From assembly GCA_003258405.1 (NCBI GenBank), contig QKPN01000015.1, forward strand, positions 33,812 through 97,811: a DNA stretch of 64,000 nucleotides, given 5' to 3'. Position 1 is the stretch's first letter. The number at the start of each line of letters is the position of its first letter. The notes beneath the pieces were generated by a model. The model was not told the origin of the DNA. It ran no database searches and saw only the letters and a program-made list of their open reading frames with translations. Both the position numbers and the translations under genes were made by a program. Source of the DNA: Rhodobacteraceae bacterium DSL-40. GTDB taxonomy: Bacteria > Pseudomonadota > Alphaproteobacteria > Rhodobacterales > Rhodobacteraceae. Below, one piece after another: positions 34,483 to 43,855 of the stretch.

Positions 34483-35304
34483 TCAAACCGCCCCGTCCGC
34501 CGCCACCTCGTCGATCCAGACCTGGAACCCGGCAAGCTCGTTCGGCCCGAAGGTATGGGTGAGCGGCACATCGGCGGCATCGCGGCCATGGGCAATCAGG
34601 ATCCGCCCGATCCGCCGCGCGTTGTTGCGCGGATCGAAGACATGCCAGCGCCCGCCGAGATAGACCTCCATCCAGGCCGCGAAATCCATCGGCCCGTAGG
34701 GCGGCGTCTCGCCGATGTCGCTGATATAGCCGGTGCAGTAGCGCGCCGGAATGTTCATGCAGCGGCAGAGCGTGACCGCGAGATGGGCAAAGTCGCGGCA
34801 CACCCCGCGCCGCTCGGAATAGCCCTCCGCCGCCGTCCGCGTGGGGCGCGAATGCTCATAGCCGAAGGTGATGTGCCCGTTCACGAAATCGCAGATCGCC
34901 TGAACCCGCCCCCAGCCGGTGGGGGCATGCTCGAAGAGCCGCCAGGCCTCGTTCATCAGCACGTCGGTCTCGCAGTAGCGGCTCGCGAGCAGATAGAGCA
35001 GCGTGTCCGCGGGCAGCTCCTCCACCGGATGCTGCACGGCGTCGAAGGCCACCGGGTCCGGCAGGCCGTCGTCGCGGATCACCCCGTCTGTGCGCATCCG
35101 GAACTGCCCGGTGGGCGCAACCAGCCGGCAGCACCAGTTGCCGAAACTGTCGCGATAGTTCTCGATCGGCACCGGCGGATCGGTGGTCAGCAGGTCCGGC
35201 CGTTCGAGATAGGCGACCCGCGAGTGATGCACGTTCAGGATCACGATCATCGGGGTAGGCTGGGGCAGCTTGTAGTCGAGTTCGCAGCCAAGGCGCAGCA
35301 GCAT
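34483..35304 (-). CDS. Transglutaminase-like superfamily protein
   Basis: 273 residues. N-terminal beta-rich region, then a transglutaminase-like core with the nucleophile in RRGVCRDFAHLAVTLCRCMN and the third region FDPRNNARRIGR. The position usually occupied by the catalytic His (HAW) reads MDFAAWMEVY, so the triad may be altered in this subfamily. Likely a cysteine protease or amide hydrolase of unknown substrate. Stands alone; 28 bp from the convergent isomerase-like gene. Confidence 0.87.
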   Translation of the reverse strand: MLLRLGCELDYKLPQPTPMIVILNVHHSRVAYLERPDLLTTDPPVPIENYRDSFGNWCCRLVAPTGQFRMRTDGVIRDDGLPDPVAFDAVQHPVEELPADTLLYLLASRYCETDVLMNEAWRLFEHAPTGWGRVQAICDFVNGHITFGYEHSRPTRTAAEGYSERRGVCRDFAHLAVTLCRCMNIPARYCTGYISDIGETPPYGPMDFAAWMEVYLGGRWHVFDPRNNARRIGRILIAHGRDAADVPLTHTFGPNELAGFQVWIDEVAADGAV

Positions 35305-35459
35305 CGGGATCCCTCTCCTCGAATGGTGTCAAAAAAAACGGCGAATGCTATCAAAAGAACGACCCCGCCGTCGGATCGCAGAGATCCTCCGGGCGAGGCC
35401 GCCAGTGCTACGGGTGTAGTGCAGTCTACAACGCGCGAGCGCCTGCACGGTTCCCTGTA

Positions 35460-37274
35460 TCAGCCTTCCATGGCCTCCAGCTCGTCGATCATCGACGAGA
35501 TGAGCGAAAGGCCCTTGTCCCAGAACTTCGGGTCGGATGCGTCGAGTCCGAACGGGGCCAGCAACTCCTTGTGGTGCTTGGACCCGCCCGCCTTCAGCAT
35601 CGCGAAATACTTCTCGGCAAAGGCCGGATCACCCTCTTCGTATACCGCATAGAGCGCATTCACCAGCCCGTCGCCGAAGGCATAGGCATAGACGTAGAAC
35701 GGCGAGTGGATGAAATGCGGGATATAGGACCAGAAGGTCTCGTAGCCCTCCATGAAGGTGAAGACCGGCCCGAGGCTCTCGGCCTGCACGCTCATCCAGA
35801 GCGCGTTGATGTCGTCGGGGGTGAGCTCGCCCTGCCGCCGCGCCGCATGCAGCTTGCACTCGAAATCGTAGAAGGCGATCTGGCGCACGACCGTGTTGAT
35901 CATGTCCTCGACCTTGCCCGCGAGCAGGATCTTGCGGGCCGCCGCGTCCGGTGCCGCATCGAGCAGCCGCCGGAAGGTCAGCATCTCGCCGAAGACGCTC
36001 GCGGTCTCGGCAAGCGTGAGCGGCGTCGAGGAGAGTAGCTCCCCCTGCCCCGCCGCCAGCACCTGATGCACCCCGTGGCCGAGCTCATGGGCGAGCGTCA
36101 TCACGTCGCGCGGCTTGCCGAGATAGTTGAGCATCACATAAGGGTGGACATCCGTCACGGTGGGATGCGCGAAGGCGCCGGGCGCCTTGCCCTGCTTCAC
36201 CGGCGCATCGATCCAGCCCTTCTCGAAGAAGGGCGCCGCGATCTCGGCCATCTTCGGATCGAAGCCCGCATAGGCGCCGAGCACCGTCTCCTTCGCCTCG
36301 CCCCAGCCGATCACCCGCTCGTCTTCCTTCGGCAGCGGCGCGTTCCGGTCCCAGACCTCCAGCGTTTCGAGCCCCAGCCACTTCGCCTTCAGCGCATAGT
36401 AGCGGTGCGAGAGCTTCGGATAGGCCGCGACCACCGCGTTCCGGAGCGCCTCCACCACCTCGGGCTCGACGTCATTCGAGAGATGCCGTGCAGCCTGCGG
36501 CGTCGGCAGCTTGCGCCAGCGATCCTCGATCTCCTTTTCCTTCGCGAGCGTGTTGGTGATGCGCGCGAAGAGCGGCAGATGCTCCTGGAACACCTGCGCC
36601 AGCGCCTCGGCCCCCGCCTGACGCTTCGCCCGATCCTGATCGGTCAGAAGGTTGAGCGTCGCCTCGAGCGGCAGGCGCTCGCCCTCCACCTCGAAGCTCA
36701 GCCCCGCCATGGTCTCGTCGAAGAGCCGGTTCCAGGCCGCCGCGCCGACCACCGACTGGTCATGGAGAAACTTCTCCAGCTCGTCGGAAAGCTGATAGGG
36801 CTTCATCGCCCGGATGCGGTCGAGGATCGGCTTGTAGCGCGCCAGCTCGGCGCTCTCGGCGATCCGTGCATCGAGCGTGGCATCCTCGATCCGGTTGAGC
36901 TCGAGCGTGAAGAAGACGAGCGGCGTCGAAATGTCGGTGAGCTCGCCCTGCTTGTCGCCGAAGAACTTGCTCCGCGCCGGATCGATGGTGTTCTGATAGT
37001 AGCGCAGGCCCGCATAGCTCATGATCCGGCCCGATATGCCCTGGATCTTCTCGTAGCGCCGGATCGCGCCCAGCAACCCGGCCGCATCGAGCGCCGCGAG
37101 CTTGCCCTCGAAATCGGCGGCAAAGGCGGCGCATTCCGTCCGCAGCCAGTCCATGTCCCGCGCCAGCTCCGGCGCATCGGGGCCGCGGTAGAGATCGTCG
37201 AGGTTCCATTCGGGCAAGGATCCGAGATCCGCCGCCGCAGCGGGATCACGGGCATCGAATACGGGTTGAGGCAT
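35460..37274 (-). CDS. pepF: Oligoendopeptidase F (M3B metallopeptidase)
   Basis: 604 residues, usual length. Zinc motif MTLAHELGHGVHQ (His396, Glu397, His400); the distal Glu is expected in STPLTLAETASVFGEM. C-terminal helical block ending FGLDASDPKFWDKGLSLISS is characteristic. Cytoplasmic hydrolysis of medium-length peptides. ATG at 37274. Confidence 0.95.
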   Translation of the reverse strand: MPQPVFDARDPAAAADLGSLPEWNLDDLYRGPDAPELARDMDWLRTECAAFAADFEGKLAALDAAGLLGAIRRYEKIQGISGRIMSYAGLRYYQNTIDPARSKFFGDKQGELTDISTPLVFFTLELNRIEDATLDARIAESAELARYKPILDRIRAMKPYQLSDELEKFLHDQSVVGAAAWNRLFDETMAGLSFEVEGERLPLEATLNLLTDQDRAKRQAGAEALAQVFQEHLPLFARITNTLAKEKEIEDRWRKLPTPQAARHLSNDVEPEVVEALRNAVVAAYPKLSHRYYALKAKWLGLETLEVWDRNAPLPKEDERVIGWGEAKETVLGAYAGFDPKMAEIAAPFFEKGWIDAPVKQGKAPGAFAHPTVTDVHPYVMLNYLGKPRDVMTLAHELGHGVHQVLAAGQGELLSSTPLTLAETASVFGEMLTFRRLLDAAPDAAARKILLAGKVEDMINTVVRQIAFYDFECKLHAARRQGELTPDDINALWMSVQAESLGPVFTFMEGYETFWSYIPHFIHSPFYVYAYAFGDGLVNALYAVYEEGDPAFAEKYFAMLKAGGSKHHKELLAPFGLDASDPKFWDKGLSLISSMIDELEAMEG

Positions 37275-37727
37275 GAGGTCTCCCTGGGATTGCCGAGGGC
37301 CGGTCTGTCTGGCCCGGCGAGAACGCCCGAGCCGGCTTCACCGCCCAACATGGTCCTTCCGCGCAGCCGCAGCAAGGGCGAAGCGGCGACATTGAGGCCG
37401 CTCCCGCTCCCCGGACCCGCCCGGCCCTGCTCCCGCCGGCCGGCCATGGCCCACCCGGCAGAGGTATTCATACTGGCAGAAACCCTATCGGGCAGAAACG
37501 GGGCCCCGCCAACAGGCGGGGGAAAACGGCGTCCGGCCAACGGGCCGGACCGCTTGCATCCGAACTGCCGGCCTTGTCCGCGGCGACCAGGGCTGGAAGA
37601 GCGCGCGGGGGAGACTTTCGGGCCATGAGACCCGGCGTGCGCCCGCCCGCCTCCGCGCTTGCGCTTGCGCGTTCGACTGCCCCCAGCCTACCCTTGAGCC
37701 CTCACGCCATGCCCCGGAGGCGCCGGA
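37275..37727. other. 453-bp intergenic region, no gene recognised
   Basis: Between divergent pepF and the alpha/beta hydrolase gene. Short frames exist on both strands but show no start signals or family resemblance. Must hold the two promoters. Confidence 0.6.
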
Positions 37728-39734
37728 ATGACATTCGCAGAGACCCTGGCTTTCCTGGCCGCCCTGATCGCACCGGAACCCGACAGCCGCCATTTCGCAC
37801 CTCTTCTCGACGGCGGCCCCGTCGCGGCAACCCCGATCACGATCACCCCCTGCCGTCGCCCGCTGGCCCCGACCGAAATCGAGCGCCAGACAGTGATCTG
37901 CGGCACGGTCACCGTTCCGGAAGACCATGATGCTGCCGATGGAACGAATTCGGTGGAGCTGTCCTTCGCGATCCTCCGGTCCCATTCGACCTATCCTGCC
38001 GAAGACCCCGTCGCCTATCTCCACGGCGGCCCCGGCATGGGGAACCTGCATTCGGGTCTGGCCGGGCTGGCGCGCGTTTTCGACAAGTTCCGAACCAACC
38101 GGGACGTGGTGATCTTCGATCAGCGCGCCGCCGGCATTTCGAGCAGCAGCGTGGCGTGCCAGGACGCGCTCACCGCCAACGTCGTGGACATCGCGCTGGA
38201 TCGGGCGAGCCTCGCCGAACAGGATGAGGATGCCGCCTTCGCGCCGACCACGCTCCTGACCGGCTGTCTCGCGGAGTTGGCGGAGAACGGCACCGATATT
38301 TCCCGATACAACACCCGGCAGAACGCCCTCGATGTTCCGGTGGTCATGCAGGCCCTCGGCTACGAATCCTGGAATCTCTACGGCATCTCCTACGGCACCA
38401 AGCTGACGCTGGAAGTCCTGCGCACGGCGCCGGAGGGCACGCGGTCGGCCGTTATCGATGGTGTCGCGCCGCCGATCGTCAAACTCTACGACACATTGGC
38501 GCTTCCTTTCTCCGAGGCCACACAGCGACTTGTCGACGATTGTGCCGCCGATGCGGCCTGCGCCGCAGCCTATCCCGATCTGGGCAGGGTGATCTCCGAG
38601 GTCATCGCCCTGGCCTCGGAAGGCAAGTTGACGTTCGACGGCGAAACGCTGCCACCGGCGACGCCCCTGACCTTCATTGCGGCCCGGAACGAGAACCCCT
38701 TGAAGGGCTCGCTGACCCCCTACCTCCCGGCCATGTTCTACGAGCTTCATCGCGAAGGAGAGAGGCCCACGCTTGAACTGGTTGTCGGGGACTGGAAGAT
38801 GGCGCCGCCGCTGCCGACGGTCGAAACGCTCCAGGCCCAGGCGAGCGCGGCGCTGACAGAGCCGCAGATGGAGGCGCTATCCCAGGCGCTCAAGAATGCG
38901 CAGGTTTCAGACATGGCTGGCGAGGCATTCGGCCTCGCGGTGACGGAACTCCGGGCGAAGCTGCGGCGCGACCGCGAACTCGGCCCGCTCCCCTCCCTGC
39001 TGGATGCGGAGCTTTCGGCCGCGCTGCCGGACACGATTGCCACACCGGAGGCGGCCGCGGCGGCCGCGAAGGAGTACGCGGCCCTGAAAATCGGAGACCC
39101 GACGCGCGAGCGCCTCATGGCTTTCATCGAGAAGAACTTCGATGGCCCCCACCTCGGGCGTCTGTTGCGGATTGTAGAGGCCATGACGGAAAGCGAGATT
39201 TCCGCGGTCTACAGCGATCTTCGCGAAGCGGTCGAACGCCGCACACTCGACTTCCAGCAAAGCGTCGACCTTCTGCTCTACGCCTGCCAGGAAGACATTC
39301 CCTACAACAATCTCCAGGGCTACGACGCGGTGACGGCGGCGCTGCCATTCGATTTCTCGGCGATGACGGACAGCGCTGCGGCAGAAATCTTCGCCAGTTG
39401 CTCAGCGTTCAAGCCGGTCGAGCGCACCGACTTTCACGCCGTCGTTGAAAGCGACATCCCGGTGCTTTCGATCGGCAGCGGCTGGGACGTGCAGACGGCG
39501 GCGAGCTGGGCCGAGAGCGCGACAGAGGGTCTCTCCAATGCCCGGAGCGTGTTCATCGCCGAAGCCGGTCATGGCGCGATTCTCTACCAGCCCTGTGTCG
39601 GCGACATGACAGCCGCCTTCTTCAATGATCCGGGGCGCGACCTCGATGACGGCTGTGAGCGGGCATCGGCCGTTCCAGCCTTCTACATCGCGCCCTGGGT
39701 CGGGAAAGAGGATAAGGAAACCGGCTCGCCGTAG
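37728..39734 (+). CDS. Alpha/beta hydrolase with TAP-like C-terminal domain
   Basis: 668 residues. Oxyanion motif YLHGGPGMGN near residue 97, nucleophile elbow YGISYGTKL (Ser221), a long helical lid (about 270-560), then the acid in SIGSGWDVQT and the histidine in AEAGHGAILY. Layout matches proline iminopeptidase/TAP-type peptidases. GGAGG site 7 nt before ATG 37728. Base usage is less GC-extreme than in neighbours. The N-terminus is only weakly signal-like; location uncertain. Confidence 0.88.
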   Translation: MTFAETLAFLAALIAPEPDSRHFAPLLDGGPVAATPITITPCRRPLAPTEIERQTVICGTVTVPEDHDAADGTNSVELSFAILRSHSTYPAEDPVAYLHGGPGMGNLHSGLAGLARVFDKFRTNRDVVIFDQRAAGISSSSVACQDALTANVVDIALDRASLAEQDEDAAFAPTTLLTGCLAELAENGTDISRYNTRQNALDVPVVMQALGYESWNLYGISYGTKLTLEVLRTAPEGTRSAVIDGVAPPIVKLYDTLALPFSEATQRLVDDCAADAACAAAYPDLGRVISEVIALASEGKLTFDGETLPPATPLTFIAARNENPLKGSLTPYLPAMFYELHREGERPTLELVVGDWKMAPPLPTVETLQAQASAALTEPQMEALSQALKNAQVSDMAGEAFGLAVTELRAKLRRDRELGPLPSLLDAELSAALPDTIATPEAAAAAAKEYAALKIGDPTRERLMAFIEKNFDGPHLGRLLRIVEAMTESEISAVYSDLREAVERRTLDFQQSVDLLLYACQEDIPYNNLQGYDAVTAALPFDFSAMTDSAAAEIFASCSAFKPVERTDFHAVVESDIPVLSIGSGWDVQTAASWAESATEGLSNARSVFIAEAGHGAILYQPCVGDMTAAFFNDPGRDLDDGCERASAVPAFYIAPWVGKEDKETGSP

Positions 39735-39790
39735 CGCAGCCCAGGGCGGCACGCTCCCGGGTCTTCCGAAGCGACGGCGCCACCCCCGGA

Positions 39791-39875
39791 TTCATGATAT
39801 GTTAACTACGAAAATCCAGTAAATTCAAAGCCGTTTTTTCATTTTCACGGTGAAAAGCCCCCTTTTCACCGTGAT
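39791..39875 (+). repeat. Dispersed intergenic repeat, copy 1
   Basis: About 80 bp that recurs in inverted orientation at 63460-63540. Shared blocks include TTCATGATATGTTAACTA, GAAAATCCA and TTTTCACGGTGAAA. At one end a perfect 13-bp hairpin (39845-39857 with 39862-39874, CCCC loop) is present. It sits between convergent genes, 24 bp beyond the 2-hydroxyacid dehydrogenase stop. No T-run follows the hairpin, so it is not a plain intrinsic terminator. Confidence 0.85.
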
Positions 39876-39898
39876 GGCACGCCCCCGAAAACCGGCGC

Positions 39899-40864
39899 TC
39901 AGACCACGCGGCTCGGCAGATCCGTCCCGTCGAAGAAGGCCTCGAGATTGTCCACCGCCAGCATCCCCATCGCCGTCCGGGTCTCGACCGTCGCGCTGCC
40001 GATATGGGGCAGAAGGGTGACGTTCGGCAGATCGATCAGCGCCTGCGGCACCGTCGGCTCCGCGGCAAAGACATCGAGCCCCGCCCCCGCGATCCGCCCC
40101 TCCTTCAGGGCCGAAATCAGCGCCGGCTCGTCCACCACGTCGCCCCGCGCCGTGTTGACGAGAAAGGCGGTCTTCTTCATCAGCCCGATCCGTTCCGCCG
40201 AGATCGTGCCCCGGTTCGCCGCCCCGCCCGGCAGATGCAGCGAGACCACATCGGCCTCCCGCATCACCGCCTCGATCGAATCCCGCGCCTCGGCCGGAAA
40301 ATCGAACGGCCCGGTTTTCGAGCGGTTGAAATAGATCACCTTCATCCCGAACCCCGCCTGCGCACGCTGTGCGGTCGCCTGCCCGATCCGGCCCATGCCG
40401 ATGATCCCGAGCGTCTTGCCCTGAATGCCGGTCCCGAGCATCCCCGTCGGGCTGAAGCTCGTCCAGTTCCCGCTCCGGAGCATCGCCTCGGTCTCGCTCA
40501 TCCTCCGGGTCGCGGCAAGGATCAGCGCCATCGCGATATCCGCCGTCGCATCGGTCAGAACCCCGGGCGTATTGCTCACGACGAGCCCCTGGGCCTCCGC
40601 GGCATCGAGGTCGATATTGTTCACCCCGACCCCGAAATTCGCCAGAATCTTCGCGTTGAGCTTGCCTTCCGCCTGCAGGATCTGCTCGTCGAACAGATCC
40701 GTGACGGTGCACAGCAACCCGTCGGCCACCTGGAGCGCCCGGACGAGCCGCTCGCTGGAAAACGGCGTATCGGCGGTGTTGAACGCGACGGTAAATCGCT
40801 GCCGGAGCCGTTCCTCGACGGCGTCGGGAAGCTTGCGGGTCACGATGATGCGGGGGCGTGTCAT
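39899..40864 (-). CDS. D-isomer-specific 2-hydroxyacid dehydrogenase (glyoxylate/hydroxypyruvate reductase type)
   Basis: 321 residues. NAD(P)-binding motif LGIIGMGRIGQATAQRA, catalytic Arg in NTARGDVVDE, Glu in GLDVFAAEP and His in LLPHIGSAT are all present. Reduces 2-keto acids such as glyoxylate with NAD(P)H; exact substrate not fixed. ATG at 40864 (MTRPRIIVTRKLP) is the family start. csaA lies 19 bp upstream on the same strand: likely in one unit. Confidence 0.92.
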   Translation of the reverse strand: MTRPRIIVTRKLPDAVEERLRQRFTVAFNTADTPFSSERLVRALQVADGLLCTVTDLFDEQILQAEGKLNAKILANFGVGVNNIDLDAAEAQGLVVSNTPGVLTDATADIAMALILAATRRMSETEAMLRSGNWTSFSPTGMLGTGIQGKTLGIIGMGRIGQATAQRAQAGFGMKVIYFNRSKTGPFDFPAEARDSIEAVMREADVVSLHLPGGAANRGTISAERIGLMKKTAFLVNTARGDVVDEPALISALKEGRIAGAGLDVFAAEPTVPQALIDLPNVTLLPHIGSATVETRTAMGMLAVDNLEAFFDGTDLPSRVV

Positions 40865-40883
40865 GGGGATCGCCTCGAAGGTT

Positions 40884-41222
40884 TCAGTGCATTCGGGCGC
40901 CGAGGGGGACGTCCTGGTCCGGGGCGAGGAGAACGATTCCGCCCTCGGCATCCGGAACTCCCAGCACGAGAACCTCCGAGCGCACCGGCCCGATCTGCCG
41001 CGGCGGAAAATTCACCACCGCCATGATCTGCCGGCCGACAAGGGTCTCGGGCGCGTAATGGCGGGTGATCTGTGCCGAAGATTTCCGCTCGCCGATATCG
41101 GCGCCGAAATCGATCCAGAGCTTGATCGCGGGCTTGCGCGCCTCCGGAAACGGCTCGGCGCGCGTGATCCGGCCGACCCTGATGTCGACCTTCAGGAAAT
41201 CATCGAAAGAGATCTCGGACAT
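40884..41222 (-). CDS. csaA: tRNA-binding/secretion chaperone-like protein CsaA
   Basis: 112 residues, single OB-fold tRNA-binding domain: MSEISFDDFLKVDIRVGRIT, then RKSSAQITRHYAPETLVGRQ and VLVLGVPDAEGGIVLLAPDQ. Matches CsaA across its full length. Described as a chaperone with export-related activity in Bacillus; role in proteobacteria is less clear. Confidence 0.93.
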   Translation of the reverse strand: MSEISFDDFLKVDIRVGRITRAEPFPEARKPAIKLWIDFGADIGERKSSAQITRHYAPETLVGRQIMAVVNFPPRQIGPVRSEVLVLGVPDAEGGIVLLAPDQDVPLGARMH

Positions 41223-41310
41223 GCGCGCTCCTCTTGGGCCCGCGCATAACAAAAACCGCTTGCCCGGTCAGAGCAAGCGGTTTCGTCTCGGCAGAGGAGT
41301 GGCCCAGGAA

Positions 41311-41781
41311 TCAGGAGGCCGACGTCGAGAGCTTGGAAGCGAAGTCGCGCAGTTCGTTCAGGCTTTCCTGAATGCGGGCCGACACGATTTCATAGGCTTC
41401 CGAATTCGCCTTCTGGGCGCCTTCGGCCAGAGCCTGCATGTTGGCAATCGCCTTCTCGAAGGCAGCCTTGGCAAGTTCGCCCTGAGCCTTGGCGGTTTCC
41501 GGGTCGAGCTTCGTCGCGTCGAGCGAAGCCATGTACTTCTGGGCTTCGGACATGGTCTCTTCGAAGATCGCCATCTGCTTCTTGAAGAGATCCTGGTAGC
41601 CGGCAGCTGCAGCCTTGTTGGCTTCAACGAGGGCGTCCATGTTCTTCTGCTGAGCAGCCATGATCGCCTCGGCGTCAACGCCAGGCAGCTTCATGTTGGA
41701 GAGGTGCTTGGTGAAATCGTTCTGCTTGAAGAACTCGGTGAGCTTTTCGGGGTCGAACGAGAAGGTTTTCGGGTCGAACAT
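41311..41781 (-). CDS. Phasin family protein
   Basis: 156 residues, almost wholly amphipathic helix with a phasin core: ALVEANKAAAAGYQDLFKKQ and AQGELAKAAFEKAIANMQAL. Phasins coat polyhydroxyalkanoate granules. Codon use differs from neighbours (lower GC third positions), as expected for a highly expressed gene. ATG at 41781 with GGAGG. Two TGC-rich direct repeats upstream resemble PhaR sites. Confidence 0.93.
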   Translation of the reverse strand: MFDPKTFSFDPEKLTEFFKQNDFTKHLSNMKLPGVDAEAIMAAQQKNMDALVEANKAAAAGYQDLFKKQMAIFEETMSEAQKYMASLDATKLDPETAKAQGELAKAAFEKAIANMQALAEGAQKANSEAYEIVSARIQESLNELRDFASKLSTSAS

Positions 41782-41823
41782 CTGGGTTTCCTCCGGTTTG
41801 CGCTTTCGATAAGTGAAATATTG

Positions 41824-41868
41824 TGCAGTGCAGCATAAAAGTCAAGACGTCATGTTGCAGTGCAGCAT
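41824..41868 (-). promoter_or_regulatory. Paired TGC-rich motifs upstream of the phasin gene
   Basis: TGCAGTGCAGCAT occurs twice (41824-41836 and 41856-41868), 32 bp apart, about three helical turns. PhaR of Paracoccus and Rhodobacter binds TGC-rich sites upstream of phasin genes, so these are candidate PhaR operators. A related motif lies upstream of the MaoC gene at 53954-53964. Confidence 0.72.
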
Positions 41869-41870
41869 TT

Positions 41871-42704
41871 TTATGGTCCGGGCGGTCCGGCGAGAGCACG
41901 GCTCCGCGCGGCGGCCTGCCCGACCGCTTCGTCGAGAAGCGCGGGAAGACCAGCTTCTGGGCGCATCAGAACCTCGAGCGCCGCAGCCGTCGTGCCCCCC
42001 GGGCTCGTCACGTTCACGCGGAGCTGGGACGGGGTTTCGCCGGAATTCTCGGCAAGGGCCCCCGCTCCGCCGACTGTCGCGCGCGCCAGCGCCAGAGCGA
42101 GATCCGGCGCAAGCCCCTGCGCCTCGCCCGCGGCAGCAAGCGCCTCGATCAGCAGGAAGACATAGGCCGGGCCCGAGCCGGACACCGCGGTGACGGCATC
42201 CATCTGTGCCTCGTTCTCGAGCCGCACTGTCTGTCCGACCGCTCGCAGGAGTGTCTCGGCCAGCTCGAGCGCCTCCTCGGTCACCTCGGCGTTTCCGATG
42301 AGTGCCGTGATGCCGCGGCCGACGGCGGCCGGCGTATTGGGCATGGCGCGGATCACGGGTGTGCGGGCCCCGAAGGCCGCCTCGAAGGCGGCGATCGGCG
42401 TGCCGGCGGCAATCGAGAGAAAGATCGTTTTGCCGTTCCCGAGCGGTGCGAGCCGTGGCAGGGCATCGCCCATCATCTGCGGCTTCACCGCAATGATCGC
42501 GATGGCGGGATCGGCGGGCGGGTCCTCGTTGAGATGCAGCCCCTCGGCAGCAAGCTCGATCAGGCGCGGCCCCGGCTTGGGATCAAGCACCGTGAAGGCG
42601 CCGGGCGGCAGCCCCTGGGCCAGCCAGCCCTCCAGCATTGCCGATCCCATTTTCCCGCAACCGAGCAATACCAAGCCGCGGGATCGAATTTCCGAAAGAT
42701 CCAT
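41871..42704 (-). CDS. proC: Pyrroline-5-carboxylate reductase
   Basis: 277 residues. Last step of proline synthesis. N-terminal NADP site GLVLLGCGKMGSAMLEGWL, AVKPQMMGDAL and the C-terminal dimer helix signature TVGGAGALAENSGETPSQLR then VTSPGGTTAAALEVL. ATG at 42704 (MDLSEIRSRG) with a GGGGGGAA-type site. Ends only 3 bp from the phasin operator repeat. Confidence 0.95.
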   Translation of the reverse strand: MDLSEIRSRGLVLLGCGKMGSAMLEGWLAQGLPPGAFTVLDPKPGPRLIELAAEGLHLNEDPPADPAIAIIAVKPQMMGDALPRLAPLGNGKTIFLSIAAGTPIAAFEAAFGARTPVIRAMPNTPAAVGRGITALIGNAEVTEEALELAETLLRAVGQTVRLENEAQMDAVTAVSGSGPAYVFLLIEALAAAGEAQGLAPDLALALARATVGGAGALAENSGETPSQLRVNVTSPGGTTAAALEVLMRPEAGLPALLDEAVGQAAARSRALAGPPGP

Positions 42705-42762
42705 TCTTCCCCCCTTTCCGGCCCCCAACGCATCAGGAGCCGGACACGGGGAGAGGCCGCCT

Positions 42763-43266
42763 TCAGGCGCGACCGTACGCTTCGGAGATTGCGATTCCAA
42801 GCGCATTCTCCGGCTTCTCGTCCTTCGCGACGACAAGCTGGAAGGCAGGATAGAAGCGCTCGCACATCGCGATGGCGCTGCGCATCATATCGTTGATCTG
42901 GGCGGAGGAGGCCTGGGCACCGCCCGCGAGGTTGAGGCTGTAGCGGTAGGCCATCAGATTCTGGTCCATCCAGAGCGTGAACGCCCCGTTCCAGCAGCGA
43001 TCATTGGCAAGGCCCATGAGCATGTAGAGGTCGCGAAGCCGCTCTTCGGGCGGCTCCATCTCGAAGGCACAGATCAGGCGCAGGCTCTCATCCTGGCGCG
43101 AAAGGGCGAGGGTCACGGAATAGGTGCTCCAGGTACCTTCGATCGCCATGGCGATCTGGTCGTCCCCGATACGGTCAAAATCCCACTCGCGCTCTTCGGC
43201 GAGAGTTTCGACGATATCGATGGGATGGAGTTCCTCGCAGTCAAAGTCACGCTCGACAAAGCTCAT
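42763..43266 (-). CDS. YbjN domain-containing protein
   Basis: 167 residues. Matches YbjN-type sensory-transduction regulators: FDRIGDDQIAMAIEGTWSTY, LICAFEMEPPEERLRDLYML and NDRCWNGAFTLWMDQNLMAY. Probably a T3SS-chaperone-like alpha/beta fold; molecular role unknown. ATG at 43266. Precedes proC by 58 bp, an order I associate with rhodobacterial genomes. Confidence 0.88.
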   Translation of the reverse strand: MSFVERDFDCEELHPIDIVETLAEEREWDFDRIGDDQIAMAIEGTWSTYSVTLALSRQDESLRLICAFEMEPPEERLRDLYMLMGLANDRCWNGAFTLWMDQNLMAYRYSLNLAGGAQASSAQINDMMRSAIAMCERFYPAFQLVVAKDEKPENALGIAISEAYGRA

Positions 43267-43474
43267 ACCCGATGCCTCTCGTATTGGCCTCCGGCGGAGC
43301 GAACCCCGCGCGGGGGCTGTGAGGTTGACAATAGATCGGACGGCATGACCGCACCGATCTACCAAATATGGTGGGAGAAGGGAAAAGACCTGTAAAGAAA
43401 AAAATTTTTGCCCAGGCCCAGGATTTCCCACATCGCTTAACGTTTCAGCAATCTCCCGCCGATGTGCCGAAGGC

Positions 43475-43720
43475 TCAGCTCTTGCCTGTCTCGAGCTGCT
43501 CGATGCGGGCCTTGAGCGCCTCGTTCTCCTCGCGCGCCTTCTGGGCCATGGCGCGCACCGCATCGAACTCATCGCGCGTCACGAAGTCGCGATCGGCGAG
43601 CCAGCGGTCGAGCATGCTCTTCAGCGCGGTCTCCGCCTCCGCCTTGGCGCCCTGAGCGACGCCCATCGCGTTCGAGAAGAGCTGCGCCATGTCGTCGAAA
43701 ACCTTGTTCCGGGTCTGCAT
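43475..43720 (-). CDS. ubiK: Accessory factor UbiK (BMFP family)
   Basis: 81 residues. Helical N-terminus [20 protein letters not shown] and a C-terminal coiled coil [21 protein letters not shown]/YqiC proteins help aerobic ubiquinone synthesis by joining the Ubi complex. ATG at 43720 preferred; one four codons upstream is possible. Divergent from lgt. Confidence 0.88.
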   Translation of the reverse strand: MQTRNKVFDDMAQLFSNAMGVAQGAKAEAETALKSMLDRWLADRDFVTRDEFDAVRAMAQKAREENEALKARIEQLETGKS

Positions 43721-43855
43721 TCCGATCTCCATCCTGCGTTGCCTGTTATATGGACACAGCGGGAAGGAATGCCAAGGTCGCGCCACGGGCCAAGCCCGCT
43801 TGACAGGCCGGGCATGCCTCTAGATGCAGGGGCCGCCGCCGCTACGGGAGCCCCC

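Noticed and set aside
39845..39874. Hairpin as a simple intrinsic terminator
   Set aside because: No T-run on either side, and the surrounding 50 bp are also conserved in the second copy.
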